In this document: positions 1-8,142 of the stretch, in pieces | Layout of the letters: each line of letters starts with the position of its first letter | Numbering within the stretch: the first letter of the stretch is position 1 | Assembly (NCBI GenBank): GCA_013041925.1 | Contig: JABDRB010000004.1 | Coordinates: 1-40,231 of the forward strand | DNA: 40,231 nucleotides | Direction of reading: 5' to 3' | Source of the DNA: Akkermansiaceae bacterium | GTDB lineage: Bacteria; Verrucomicrobiota; Verrucomicrobiia; Verrucomicrobiales; Akkermansiaceae | Translations under genes and position numbers: made by a program | The notes under the pieces: generated by a model | Told to the model about the DNA's origin: nothing | Databases searched by the model: none | The model's input: only the letters and a program-made list of their open reading frames with translations

Positions 1-2
1 AC

Positions 3-143
3 TGGATTGCCAATGAGTTGCACATGGGAGTGCGAAGCGGCGTGACACGGGCTGAGCAGATGCTTAAAACGAAGTTGAAGAATAACCGGCAGGTTAAGAG
101 GATGTGGAAGAAGATGGACAAGATGCAGCATTTCTATGCCTGA
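3..143 (+). CDS. C-terminal end of a REP-associated (Y1-type) transposase-like protein, partial
   Basis: An open frame enters from the left window edge and ends at the TGA at 141-143, giving 46 residues. It begins with WIANELHMGVRSGV and ends in a Lys/Met-rich helix. The WIA-x-x-LHMG-x-RS pattern resembles the C-terminal helix-turn-helix-like end of IS200/REP-associated tyrosine transposases as I know them from Verrucomicrobiota and Planctomycetota; this is recognition by eye. The catalytic HUH and Tyr residues would lie outside the window. The stop codon is the first three bases of a TGACCCCTTTT repeat, as if the repeat array and the gene end evolved together. It could also be the end of an unrelated basic protein. 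Confidence 0.5.
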   Translation, partial: WIANELHMGVRSGVTRAEQMLKTKLKNNRQVKRMWKKMDKMQHFYA

Positions 144-178
144 CCCCTTTTCTGACCCCTTTTCCACTGACCCCTTTT
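141..178. repeat. Three TGACCCCTTTT direct repeats
   Basis: TGACCCCTTTT occurs at 141-151, 153-163 and 168-178, separated by 1 and 4 bases. The first copy starts at the stop codon of the transposase-like frame. The array sits just 3' of a mobile-element gene, so it may be the element's end or a recognition site; that role is inferred. Confidence 0.75.
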
Positions 179-472
179 CCAACTCCCGCTCGCAGTCAGC
201 CAGCAAAGCTGGGGCAACGCTTGTGTCGCTCTCGGACGGACAGGAGCCGCACTCTGTTTACTCCTCACCGACCATGCCGCTTTGCGGACGAGCGACCCAG
301 TGACAAAGCCAGCCGGATAGTTCAGGGCATTGATCAAGCGGGCTGAAACCGGGAATTTTCACCTTCACCGATCCATTTTCGGCATTCTGGAGCGCGAAAG
401 TGGTGCATAGATGGGCTTGCTATAAACCACAATGATCTCTAATGTGGTTCATAGAACAGGAGTTTATCACCC
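144..472. other. Intergenic stretch with repeats and short palindromes before the Fic gene
   Basis: No convincing gene is seen in these 329 bases. Beyond the TGACCCC repeats there are two compact hairpins: CCAGC-AAA-GCTGG at 200-212 and CCGC-TTT-GCGG at 277-287. Both have the small GC-stem form of REP sequences, which suits the neighbouring transposase tail. The 3' end holds the Fic promoter region with its palindrome. Open frames on either strand here are short, with skewed composition, and are not believed. Confidence 0.5.
421..453. promoter_or_regulatory. Operator-like palindrome upstream of the Fic gene
   Basis: AACCACA at 425-431 and TGTGGTT at 443-449 form a perfect 7-bp inverted repeat with an 11-base spacer. 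Outer TAT (421-423) and ATA (451-453) extend it with one mismatch. It ends 20 bases before the Fic start codon, where an operator or promoter-overlapping site would lie. The Fic protein has a C-terminal winged-helix-like region, so autoregulation is possible but not shown. Confidence 0.5.
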
Positions 473-1579
473 ATGATTTGGAACTGGCAACAGGCAGACT
501 GGCCACATTTCACCTACGACCGCAAGGCTTTGGACGGTCTGGAGGCGCAATTTCTGCGCAATGCGGGCGAGAGCTTCGGTGCCTTCAAGCACGTCTCTGA
601 GGACGACAAGAATCGACTCAAGGTTGAGCTAATCAGTGAGGAGGCTCTGCAAACCTCCAAGATCGAGGGAGAAATTCTCGACCGCGACAGCTTGCAGTCT
701 TCCATCGGCAAGCAATTCGGTATTCAGGCCGACCACCGCCGGATTCCCCCGGCGGAGCAGGGAGTCGCTGCGATGATGGTCGATCTCTACAACAGCTTCG
801 ACACTCCGCTCTCCCGCGACACCCTTTTCGAGTGGCACCGCAGGTTGATGAATGGCCGTCAGGATCTCCGCAGCATCGGCGCGTATCGCACCCATGCCGA
901 CCCGATGCAGGTTGTGTCCGGGCCGGTGCATGACCCCACCGTCTATTTCGAGGCTCCACCCTCTTCCCGCATGGCGGAGGAAATGGAGGCCTTTATCCAG
1001 TTTTTTGAGCAAAGCCGCGAAGGTGGCCAGCAAGCCTTCCCCGCCCTCGCTCGCGCCGGAATCGCGCACTTGTATTTCGTTTCCATTCACCCCTTTGAGG
1101 ATGGTAACGGGCGGATCGGACGCGCCGTTGCAGAGAAGTCACTCGCCCAAAATCTCGGACACCCGACACTGATCGCACTGGCCTACACCATCGAGCGAAA
1201 CCGAAAGACCTATTACGAAAAACTCGAACGCTACAACAAGGACACCGATGTCACGGGCTGGCTAGTCTATTTCGCCGAAACCATTCTGGAGGCTCAGGAC
1301 AACACCCAGAAACGCATCGATTTTATTATCGAGAAAGCCAAGCTCTACCACCGCTTGCGCGGCAAGCTGAACGAGCGGCAGGAGAAAGTCATCGAGCGCA
1401 TGTTCCGCGATGGCATCGACGGCTTCAAAGGAGGTCTCAGTGCGGAGAATTACATTTCAATCACGGGCGCACCGCGCACCACCGCCACCCGCGACCTCAA
1501 CGATCTTGTCGCCAAGGGCGCACTGACCAAAACCGGCCAGCTTAAATACACCCGCTACGCTTTGAACATTGCCGGGTAG
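473..1579 (+). CDS. Fic family AMP-transferase with N-terminal DUF4172-type domain
   Basis: Fic proteins usually transfer AMP from ATP to a hydroxyl side chain of a target protein. The 368-residue product has the core motif HPFEDGNGRIGR at 206-217, with catalytic His206, the phosphate-binding GNG and both Arg residues, so it looks active. An inhibitory-helix motif TSKIEG at 61-66 fits (S/T)xxxE(G/N) and lies N-terminal to the core, marking a self-inhibited class II Fic protein. Residues 1-90, opening MIWNWQQADWPHF, match the DUF4172 type, and residues about 296-365 look like a winged helix. The start ATG has AGGAG ten bases upstream. The gene stands alone, with no antitoxin-sized partner. The target is unknown. 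It may act as a toxin or as a regulator. Confidence 0.93.
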   Translation: MIWNWQQADWPHFTYDRKALDGLEAQFLRNAGESFGAFKHVSEDDKNRLKVELISEEALQTSKIEGEILDRDSLQSSIGKQFGIQADHRRIPPAEQGVAAMMVDLYNSFDTPLSRDTLFEWHRRLMNGRQDLRSIGAYRTHADPMQVVSGPVHDPTVYFEAPPSSRMAEEMEAFIQFFEQSREGGQQAFPALARAGIAHLYFVSIHPFEDGNGRIGRAVAEKSLAQNLGHPTLIALAYTIERNRKTYYEKLERYNKDTDVTGWLVYFAETILEAQDNTQKRIDFIIEKAKLYHRLRGKLNERQEKVIERMFRDGIDGFKGGLSAENYISITGAPRTTATRDLNDLVAKGALTKTGQLKYTRYALNIAG

Positions 1580-1849
1580 CAATACTCTCCACTCCGCCTT
1601 TCAATTCCTCATCAAGCGCATATTCACCATCCCATGACCTATTGCACTTTTTCTTTAAAGTCGCAAAAAGCGACAACCAAAGTCCGAGTTCCCGAAGTCA
1701 CACCTAAGTAATTGTTTGCTCAGGACATGCTCATTTTTTTCTGCTGAAAGATGTTGATACAACTTTACCATCCGCACAGCAAAGGCGTATGATTTTTGTT
1801 GAACGATATTGTCTTGTTTCATGATCTAAGCATTCCTAATTTGTCATTC

Positions 1850-3016
1850 TTAACTCCTCATGAAAAAGTTGGGGAGACTAATGGCGTTGATGGAATCTGA
1901 GAGTGGATAGGTTTCGCCTTCTGGGATGAGGTAGGTGCCTTGGGTGGCACCGAGGGTTTTCATGCTTTCGAGAAAGGAGGGGGTGAGCTTCGGGGAGAGG
2001 GTGCGTTTGATCTCAATAGCGTGGATGTCTCCGTTTGGGTGCTCAAGCACGAGATCGATCTCGGCTCCGGCTTGGGTGCGGTAGTGGCTGGCGAGGGTGC
2101 CGGCGGGTAGTCGGGTGAGGATTTGCTCCATGCAGTAGCCCTCCCATGAGTGGCCGCAGAGTGGGTGGCCTAGAAGGTTTTCCATATCAGTTAGCCCTGC
2201 AAGGCTGTGTAGTAGTCCGGTATCACGCCAGTAGGTTTTGGGTGCTTTGACCAAGCGTTTTCCGGCATTGTTACTCCACGCGGGCAGGGTGCGCATGAGG
2301 TAGAGTCCTTCGAGTAGGTCGAGGTAGTGGCGCACGGTCTTGGCATCGATACCGAGTGAGCCGCCTATCTTAGAGAGGTTCAATGTGCTGCCCTGCTGGT
2401 GGGCCAGCATGGTGCAGAAGCGGCGTAGCTGGAGTGGTGTGGAACGGACCCCGAGCTGAGGCAGGTAGCGTTCTACATAGCTGGTGATAAAATCCGCGCT
2501 CCACTGCATGGCGGTGTCGTCATCGTCGGCGAGATAGCTGTCGGGGTAGCCGCCTCGGAACCAGTGTTGCTCGCGAGTGGCACGGTCTGGATCGGGATCG
2601 AGTTCGGTGAGATGTAGAGGATGGAGTTCGAGGTAACTGATCCTGCCCGCCAGAGTTTCGGAGCTTTGCTGCAGTAACTCGGGCGAGGCTGAGCCAAGTA
2701 AGAGGAACTGAGCGGACTTCTCACCAGCGCGGCGGCGTTCGTCCACCAGGCTGCGCAGGACGGGAAAAAGGTCCGGCACGCGTTGGATTTCATCCAAGAT
2801 AATGAGATGGTCGCTGAATTTACCGAGATAGAGCTCTGGGTCGGCAAGCTTGGCGAGATCAGAGGGGCGTTCGAGATCGAGATAATGGCAGGGTTTTTCC
2901 AGCTCGAGAGACCGTGCTAGCGTGGTTTTCCCAACCTGCCTAGACCCCAGAAGCACCACTACAGGGGACGTTGAAAGGCGTTTAATTAAGCTAGAATGGA
3001 GGTTACGATCAATCAT
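1850..3016 (-). CDS. AAA ATPase with C-terminal DUF4143 (AAA_14 type)
   Basis: This 388-residue protein has a Walker A motif GSRQVGKT at 24-31, a Walker B LIILDE at 71-76 and a sensor-like LLLGSAS near 115. The second half, with KTYWRDTGLLHSLAG and later AEIDLVLEHPNG and AIEIKRT, matches DUF4143. The AEIDLVLE...AIEIK arrangement resembles the restriction-endonuclease-like fold of that family. These ATPases are common in accessory regions of bacteria and archaea and their role is unclear. Full length and intact. It is transcribed leftward, 192 bases downstream of the helicase gene on the same strand, so co-transcription is possible. The first ATG is used, as MIDRNL is a typical family start. 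Confidence 0.9.
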   Translation of the reverse strand: MIDRNLHSSLIKRLSTSPVVVLLGSRQVGKTTLARSLELEKPCHYLDLERPSDLAKLADPELYLGKFSDHLIILDEIQRVPDLFPVLRSLVDERRRAGEKSAQFLLLGSASPELLQQSSETLAGRISYLELHPLHLTELDPDPDRATREQHWFRGGYPDSYLADDDDTAMQWSADFITSYVERYLPQLGVRSTPLQLRRFCTMLAHQQGSTLNLSKIGGSLGIDAKTVRHYLDLLEGLYLMRTLPAWSNNAGKRLVKAPKTYWRDTGLLHSLAGLTDMENLLGHPLCGHSWEGYCMEQILTRLPAGTLASHYRTQAGAEIDLVLEHPNGDIHAIEIKRTLSPKLTPSFLESMKTLGATQGTYLIPEGETYPLSDSINAISLPNFFMRS

Positions 3017-3208
3017 TTGCCTTGTAAATAGGGAACGTGATCCTGATTTTCAAGGTGAAAATACTTAAAATCAAGCTGCATAGAGGGCTTATAAAAGTAG
3101 GAGTCGGGCTGTTGATGGGTAGTTGCAGCCATTGAAATTGACACTGATGCTTGCTCTGGGATTAGATGATTGGGATGGTTGTCCGTGTTGTGGGTTCGAT
3201 GCAATCCA

Positions 3209-6200
3209 CTATCCGACCGCTAACTTTGCTGCATCATGCCAGAGGTAGGGGGGAAGGGCTTCATGAAGCTTCCATGTGATGTTCATCGGTTTATGATCAT
3301 TGTGAGAGTCTATTTGGACGGGGCCAATGTTAACAAAGCCCATAGCGCGACCATATGCATCTTTGCTTTTTTCACGAATAAACAACAGCACCTGTTTATT
3401 GAGTTCGAGATGTTTGACGTATTCGAGCCCTTTTCCTTTATCGGGGCGGGCCGAGTTTTGCGTCTGCCAGTGAAAAAGCCATTCGTTCACGGCGTAATCA
3501 TGGTAGGACGTCGAAGGAGAGAATTTTTTATCTGATTTGTCCAGGGTAACAAAAAGCAACTCCGTATTGATAGACTTAATATCTAATACCCCTTCTCGAC
3601 TGCTCGACTTTTTATCAAATCGATGTTCACCAAAGGCGGCTAAGATTTGATCCCTGCTATACCGAGCATGTAAATGAAGCGCGAGAGGGATGCCAATTTT
3701 CATGGGGATTTCCTGAATCTCAATGCGATCGAGAGCTAGATCCAACACGGCCTCTAGCTCTTCACATAAAACGTCATCTTGCCCTAATGCTCGCAAACTT
3801 TCCTCGAGGGAGTTGTAACCGAAGTGTAGCCCAGGCTTTTGCCAAAAATCATAATGCACCATCATCGCCATTTGATTCTCAATTTCACTGGACGGCTCCC
3901 ATAGAAACTTGTTGCGAACTAAGTTGAGAACAAATTGTAAATATTCCCGTGAGGAACACTGTAGCAATCGATTCGATATGGCTCGAAACATTGATTTCTC
4001 AATTTCCTTATTCAGTTCTTTATTAGTCAACCCAGCCTTGATGCATAGTCGTGACCACCCACCGCCGCCATCAATTTTTGTGCGATAAATATGTTCTAGG
4101 GAGACGTTGGGGTTTAACTTCACAAAGTTTTTGAGCGTCAATGGCAAATTGCTTTGCTCCGGATATGAACGAACCATACCCAACAATCGTCGCTGATTGA
4201 TCACCGCATTTTTGATGTTATTTAGAATGACCTCCTTCGCTTGCTTTTGTAACACAATCGAGCAGCCGACAGGTAAATGCGGAAAATCTTGCTCAACTTC
4301 ATCAAGAGTCGAAATGTGATTTTTTCCGGTAAGAGCTCTAAACTTTGATGCGAAATCATAGTTGGCATGGGCGTTGCCGACAAAATCAAGGACCGTTAAA
4401 CAGTCTTTGTCATCGGCTAGTCGTAATCCCCGTCCTAACTGCTGAAGGAATATTGTCAGACTTTCCGTCGGTCTCAGAAATAATACAGTATCAATTTCAG
4501 GGATATCAACACCTTCATTAAAAATATCGACCACACAGAGCACATTGATTTCCCCGTGTACCAGTTGGTTACGTAAGGCTGTACGATCTTGTCCATTTCT
4601 ACTGGTTAAGACCGCCGCTTTCACTCCGCGGGAAATAAATTCACTCTTCATGTAATCGGCATGATCTTGGGTGACACAAAAAGCTAATGCTCTGATCGAT
4701 GATGTGTCACCGATGATGTCCTGCATATTCCTCAAGATATGGTCTACTCGGGCATCGTTGGCCGTGTAGACTCGGGTCAGTTCGGAGCGATCATATCGCC
4801 CGGACTGCCATGATGTTCGAGAAAGATCCACAGGGTCATCGACCCCAAAATACTGAAATGGGCACAGATAGCGCTCGTTGATAGCGTCAGGTAAACGTAA
4901 CTCTGCGGCGATCACGCCGCAAAAATCATCCAAAATATTCGCTCCGTCTTGACGTTCAGGCGTTGCGGTTAGTCCCAATAAAATGTCTGGTGAGAGGTTA
5001 TTTAAAATCGGTCGGTAACTACTTGCTGAAATATGGTGTACCTCATCGATGATGATAAAGTCGTAAAAATCGCTAGAAAATTGAAGTTCGGATAATTTGT
5101 TTTTCAGTGTCTGCACCGACACAAAAAGTTGATCGTAGTGTTCCGGTTGATGATTGCCGACCCATAGTTCTCCAAAAGAAGGATCTCGTAGCACTGCTCG
5201 GAACGTTTGTCGGGATTGTTTGAGTATCTCTTCTCGGTGGGCGACAAACAGGAGTTTCGCTTGTGGGTTCTTTTTCTGAAATCGTTTGAAATCAAATGCG
5301 GCCACCATCGTTTTTCCTGTTCCTGTTGCAGCAACAACAAGGTTGTTGAATCGCCCATGTGTATTTCTCTCAACCTCCAGCTTCTCAAGAATCTCCTTTT
5401 GATGGATCCTAGGTTCCAAATCAAAAAAGAGCATGGGTTCATTCGCTCCACGTTCACCTCGAGCTTGTTTAAGCGCTTTCTCTAGCCTTTTATAAGATAC
5501 AGAGTCCTCCATTTTATACTGTTCAAACTCTGGAGAATTCCAATAAGTTTCAAAGGTGGATTTAAATTTCTCGATGATGTGCGGAATCTCTTGCGTGGTA
5601 ACTTTCAGGTTCCACTCCAAGCCATTGGTCAACGCTGAACGAGAAATGTTGGATGATCCAATGTAAGCGGTATCAAATCCACTGCATCGTTGGAATATAT
5701 AGGTCTTGGCATGTAATCTCTCTTGCCCGGTGTTGTAACTCAGTTTGACCGAGCAGTTGGGGATTTTGGAAAGGAATTCAACGGCCTTGAGGTCAGTGGC
5801 TCCCATGTAGGAGGTTGTGATGATTTTTAGTTTTTTTCCAGATTTTCCAAACTGCATTAAATCCTCGGCGAAAATACGAATCCCGGTCCATTTGATAAAA
5901 GATACCAACCAACAAATTTCATCAGAAGATCGAATCTCTCGCTTGATTTCACTTTCCAACGAAAGTCCAAGATTTGACCCTGTAAATAGCTCGCTTTGAG
6001 CGAGACCGGTCAAAGGGCTGACTTTTGCTACATAATTCTTCAAATCCGCGGCCACTGGATTTTGAGTTTGGTAGAGAGCCATTAAAAGCTCTCCTTTAGC
6101 ATCGATTAACTGCTCAGATATATCTTCTTCTTGTAAATAATCTTTGAGCCATAGAATGAGAGCATTTGAGAGGGTGATTTGCTGTTGTAGTTTGTCGGGC

Positions 6201-6376
6201 CCTTTCATGGATCCGTCTAAAACCGAATGCATCACATTTTGTAGAAACCGGGAGAGATACAAAGCGGCATCAGATGCTTGTAATGTTTGGCTCTCAACAT
6301 AATAACGACCCTCAACTTGTTCTAATTTATCCTGAAGTAGTTGAGTGATTAATTGCTCATAAATTCCGTTTTCCAT
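3209..6376 (-). CDS. PLD-like / DEAD-box SF2 helicase / DUF3427 fusion protein
   Basis: A multidomain protein of about 1055 residues. Numbered from an in-frame start 21 codons upstream (6439), it has a phospholipase-D-like HxK at 243-245 (RLHAKTYIF) followed by GSSN at 261-264. The SF2 motor has Walker A ATGTGKT at 371-377, DEVH at 465-468, TATPER at 491-496 and later QQLGRGLRL (motif VI). A long C-terminal part of about 350 residues matches the DUF3427 type. The start at 6376 (MENGIYEQL) is preferred because family members begin that way; the upstream extension is unlike the family. The gene is visibly richer in A+T than its neighbours, suggesting recent acquisition. One HKD half per chain implies a dimeric PLD site. 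A nuclease-helicase role in defence or repair is inferred. Confidence 0.88.
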   Translation of the reverse strand: MENGIYEQLITQLLQDKLEQVEGRYYVESQTLQASDAALYLSRFLQNVMHSVLDGSMKGPDKLQQQITLSNALILWLKDYLQEEDISEQLIDAKGELLMALYQTQNPVAADLKNYVAKVSPLTGLAQSELFTGSNLGLSLESEIKREIRSSDEICWLVSFIKWTGIRIFAEDLMQFGKSGKKLKIITTSYMGATDLKAVEFLSKIPNCSVKLSYNTGQERLHAKTYIFQRCSGFDTAYIGSSNISRSALTNGLEWNLKVTTQEIPHIIEKFKSTFETYWNSPEFEQYKMEDSVSYKRLEKALKQARGERGANEPMLFFDLEPRIHQKEILEKLEVERNTHGRFNNLVVAATGTGKTMVAAFDFKRFQKKNPQAKLLFVAHREEILKQSRQTFRAVLRDPSFGELWVGNHQPEHYDQLFVSVQTLKNKLSELQFSSDFYDFIIIDEVHHISASSYRPILNNLSPDILLGLTATPERQDGANILDDFCGVIAAELRLPDAINERYLCPFQYFGVDDPVDLSRTSWQSGRYDRSELTRVYTANDARVDHILRNMQDIIGDTSSIRALAFCVTQDHADYMKSEFISRGVKAAVLTSRNGQDRTALRNQLVHGEINVLCVVDIFNEGVDIPEIDTVLFLRPTESLTIFLQQLGRGLRLADDKDCLTVLDFVGNAHANYDFASKFRALTGKNHISTLDEVEQDFPHLPVGCSIVLQKQAKEVILNNIKNAVINQRRLLGMVRSYPEQSNLPLTLKNFVKLNPNVSLEHIYRTKIDGGGGWSRLCIKAGLTNKELNKEIEKSMFRAISNRLLQCSSREYLQFVLNLVRNKFLWEPSSEIENQMAMMVHYDFWQKPGLHFGYNSLEESLRALGQDDVLCEELEAVLDLALDRIEIQEIPMKIGIPLALHLHARYSRDQILAAFGEHRFDKKSSSREGVLDIKSINTELLFVTLDKSDKKFSPSTSYHDYAVNEWLFHWQTQNSARPDKGKGLEYVKHLELNKQVLLFIREKSKDAYGRAMGFVNIGPVQIDSHNDHKPMNITWKLHEALPPYLWHDAAKLAVG

Positions 6377-6505
6377 ATATTTTAAAGCTGCCTTCTCAAA
6401 ATGCCTTTTTTGTCTGGAACAACCAGGAAAAAAGATCAACAGCCATTACTCTTGAGTCATCTATCAGGATGGTTGATTGAAGCTCTGGGAACTTACAGTT
6501 GAATT

Positions 6506-6560
6506 AGCTAATGCGGGGCAGGGGGCATTTCCACATACACGGATCTGCCCCACATTAGCT
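6506..6560. repeat. 16-bp imperfect inverted repeat between the vWA and helicase genes
   Basis: AGCTAATGCGGGGCAG (6506-6521) and CTGCCCCACATTAGCT (6545-6560) are reverse complements at 15 of 16 positions, with a 23-base loop. The repeat lies 3' of the vWA gene and 5' of the helicase, both on the minus strand. No T-run follows on either strand, so a simple intrinsic terminator is unlikely. A processed hairpin, a protein site or a small mobile palindrome are alternatives. Confidence 0.75.
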
Positions 6561-6619
6561 ACTCACCTTGGAGGGGGACTGAGGTGAGAGAATTCAACCC
6601 ATCCAAAGAGGATGGGAGA

Positions 6620-7306
6620 TTAGTTTTTCCGGTAGCCGTGTTTTTCGGTCTCTTCTTCGACGATGGAGGAGAGGTCAGCTTCGGCGTCTTGGTGTTCTGC
6701 TGGGCTGGCGCATTCCTGCATGATGTTGCGACTGCTCCTGACTTTGCGGGAGAAACTTGCGGATGAGCTGTTAACTCCGTCTTCGCTGAGGTCAACCTGT
6801 GAGGCGTTTTTGTGGTCGATGCCGTAACTGGCAGCTGTGGCTATGGCGTCTTCGTTGGCGGCGAGGAAGAGGAATTCCCATTGGTAGTTGTCGGTTTGGT
6901 GGCGGATCATCTTGGCGATCTTGTTGGCCGTATAGTCGGTGGAGGCGTTTTCGTAGCCGTCTGTGTAGATAGCGACAATGACCTTGCCTGGACGTTTTTT
7001 CTCCGGTGTCTTGGCAAGTTGTTTGCCGATGTTGTCGATGGTGCGGCCAATGGCATCGAGCAGGGCTGTGCAGCCTCGGGGAACGTAGGTCGAGGCGTCG
7101 AGCTGTCTAACTTCCTGAATAGGTGAGCGGTCGGCGTGTAGGAGGTCTTCGTCATCAAAGAGCACGAGCGTCAGGTTGGCGTCTCCCGGTGTTTCTTGTT
7201 GATCTTTGAGGAAGGAGTTGAATCCTGAGATGGCTGATTCCTTGAGGTGGTCCATCGAGCCGGAGCGGTCGAGGATGTAGGCGATTTCGGTGAGGTTCTT
7301 GTTCAT
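6620..7306 (-). CDS. von Willebrand factor type A domain protein
   Basis: The 228-residue product is a single cytoplasmic vWA domain with a complete metal-ion-dependent adhesion site: DRSGSM near the N-terminus, a Thr in the PRGCTALLDAIG segment and Asp in IYTDGYEN. It has no signal peptide or membrane segment. Such domains bind partner proteins through Mg2+ and often act with AAA or kinase partners. The start at 7306 (MNKNLTEIAYILD) is chosen because the vWA fold begins at once; a start 30 bases upstream is also possible. It is the last gene of a minus-strand run with four small proteins (8385 to 7366), 59 bases after the 60-residue gene. The C-terminal 40 residues are acidic and probably disordered. 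Confidence 0.85.
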   Translation of the reverse strand: MNKNLTEIAYILDRSGSMDHLKESAISGFNSFLKDQQETPGDANLTLVLFDDEDLLHADRSPIQEVRQLDASTYVPRGCTALLDAIGRTIDNIGKQLAKTPEKKRPGKVIVAIYTDGYENASTDYTANKIAKMIRHQTDNYQWEFLFLAANEDAIATAASYGIDHKNASQVDLSEDGVNSSSASFSRKVRSSRNIMQECASPAEHQDAEADLSSIVEEETEKHGYRKN

Positions 7307-7365
7307 GGCTTGATATTGGCAGTGTGTATGGGACATTTGGTGGGTGATGCATCAATCGGGGTTAT

Positions 7366-7548
7366 TTATGTGGGGTAATAAGGAGGGTCAGGGCGTCGGA
7401 GCTCCTGCTTCGCCTGGTTCTCTCGCCGAGAACTCGTCGCAGGCTCCTTGCGCAGGGGGGCTGGGCCTATCGTCCAGCCTTGTGAGTAGATAGGGTGGTC
7501 CGGTGCTAGGACCTTGATCTTTAATTTGCCTTTTATTGTCTTTGCCAT
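7366..7548 (-). CDS. Small basic hypothetical protein (60 aa)
   Basis: This begins MAKTIKGKLKIKVLAPDHP and has a second half rich in Arg, Glu and Pro. I recognise no family. It is credited as real because its start lies 3 bases after the stop of the 59-residue gene, on the same strand, inside a compact run that ends in the vWA gene. The first half could form a short beta hairpin and the tail is probably disordered. It could be a partner or adaptor of the vWA protein; that is inference from position. Confidence 0.5.
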   Translation of the reverse strand: MAKTIKGKLKIKVLAPDHPIYSQGWTIGPAPLRKEPATSSRRENQAKQELRRPDPPYYPT

Positions 7549-7551
7549 TTT

Positions 7552-7731
7552 TTAAATTAGTTCGTTATAGTTTTTTTCTCTTTTCGTTGCGCGTTTAGCT
7601 TTCTTTGTTTGCTGTTTCATTTTACGGAACTGTTGGCCGTTCCATGAGATCTCGATTCGGCCTAAAAATATCGGTTTGCCGGCTGGCCATTCACGTATTT
7701 CGATCAGGCGGTCCACCGGTTCGGTGCTCAT
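7552..7731 (-). CDS. Small basic hypothetical protein (59 aa)
   Basis: Translating leftward from the ATG at 7731 gives a 59-residue protein starting MSTEPVDRLIEIREWPAG and ending KNYNELI at a TAA (7552-7554). The middle (KPIFLGRIEISWNGQQF) looks like beta strands. The C-terminal third is a Lys/Arg-rich helix (KMKQQTKKAKRATKREKN), which may bind nucleic acid. No family is recognised. It follows the 114-residue gene by 33 bases and precedes the 60-residue gene by 3 bases, so translation of the pair is probably coupled. Confidence 0.5.
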   Translation of the reverse strand: MSTEPVDRLIEIREWPAGKPIFLGRIEISWNGQQFRKMKQQTKKAKRATKREKNYNELI

Positions 7732-7764
7732 GGTTTTTTTGTTAGTAGTTTGATGGGCTTGTTC

Positions 7765-8109
7765 TTAGTTGTCGTCGGTAGGCTCAGTCTTTGCTGGAGT
7801 GATGCTTTCGATCTCATGGGTGGCCAGGATACATGGCGAAAGATTGGCATTTTTGATCACAAGCCAGCCGTTGTCATCACTGACAATTTTACCAGTGTGG
7901 GTATTCCCGGACCTTAAGGTGAAATCATAGGGGCGATTGGCTCGGAGCTGATCGCAGGCATGTTTGGGAAGTTGTCCCTGACTGGTGTGATACGTTTCGA
8001 TATGCTTGAGTAATTTGTCCAGGGCGGCACCTGTATTCCAGATGCCGGAGGCCTGGATGTCGGTGGATGAAGTTCCTTCTGAGGGGAGCTGAAAATAGGA
8101 TAAGCTCAT
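7765..8109 (-). CDS. Hypothetical protein with a possible small beta-barrel C-terminus (114 aa)
   Basis: An intact frame of 114 residues in the minus-strand run, 33 bases after the 80-residue gene. The N-terminal 60 residues look helical (ALDKLLKHIETYH). Residues about 62-107 alternate as short strands (FTLRSGNTHTGKIVSDDNG, WLVIKN, ILATHEIESI). This pattern recalls Sm/LSm-like or other small RNA-binding barrels, but that is only a guess from shape. No signal peptide. Function unknown; it presumably works with its operon neighbours. Confidence 0.6.
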   Translation of the reverse strand: MSLSYFQLPSEGTSSTDIQASGIWNTGAALDKLLKHIETYHTSQGQLPKHACDQLRANRPYDFTLRSGNTHTGKIVSDDNGWLVIKNANLSPCILATHEIESITPAKTEPTDDN

Positions 8110-8142
8110 GGTCGTTGACTGGGTTGTTTAGTGATGGGTTGA

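Noticed and set aside
629-1090. Long antisense frames opposite the Fic gene, and similar ones opposite the diheme gene (14210-14833, 14975-15631) and nrdJ (26265-27404)
   Set aside because: They mirror strongly coding GC-rich genes with clear families on the other strand and show no motifs of their own.
1660-1674. GTCGC-AAAAA-GCGAC hairpin in the Fic/ATPase convergent gap
   Set aside because: The stem is only 5 bp and no T-run follows on either strand, so it was not called a terminator. The rest of 1580-1849 shows nothing else.
3013-3204. 63-codon minus-strand frame between the helicase and the AAA ATPase genes
   Set aside because: It opens with TTG, has no family features, is rich in His and Asn, and overlaps the ATPase start only by the common ATGA pattern.
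3209-6376. Assignment of the PLD-helicase protein to Mokosh type II
   Set aside because: In Mokosh type II the helicase precedes the PLD domain and belongs to SF1; here the PLD part is N-terminal, the motor is SF2 and DUF3427 follows.
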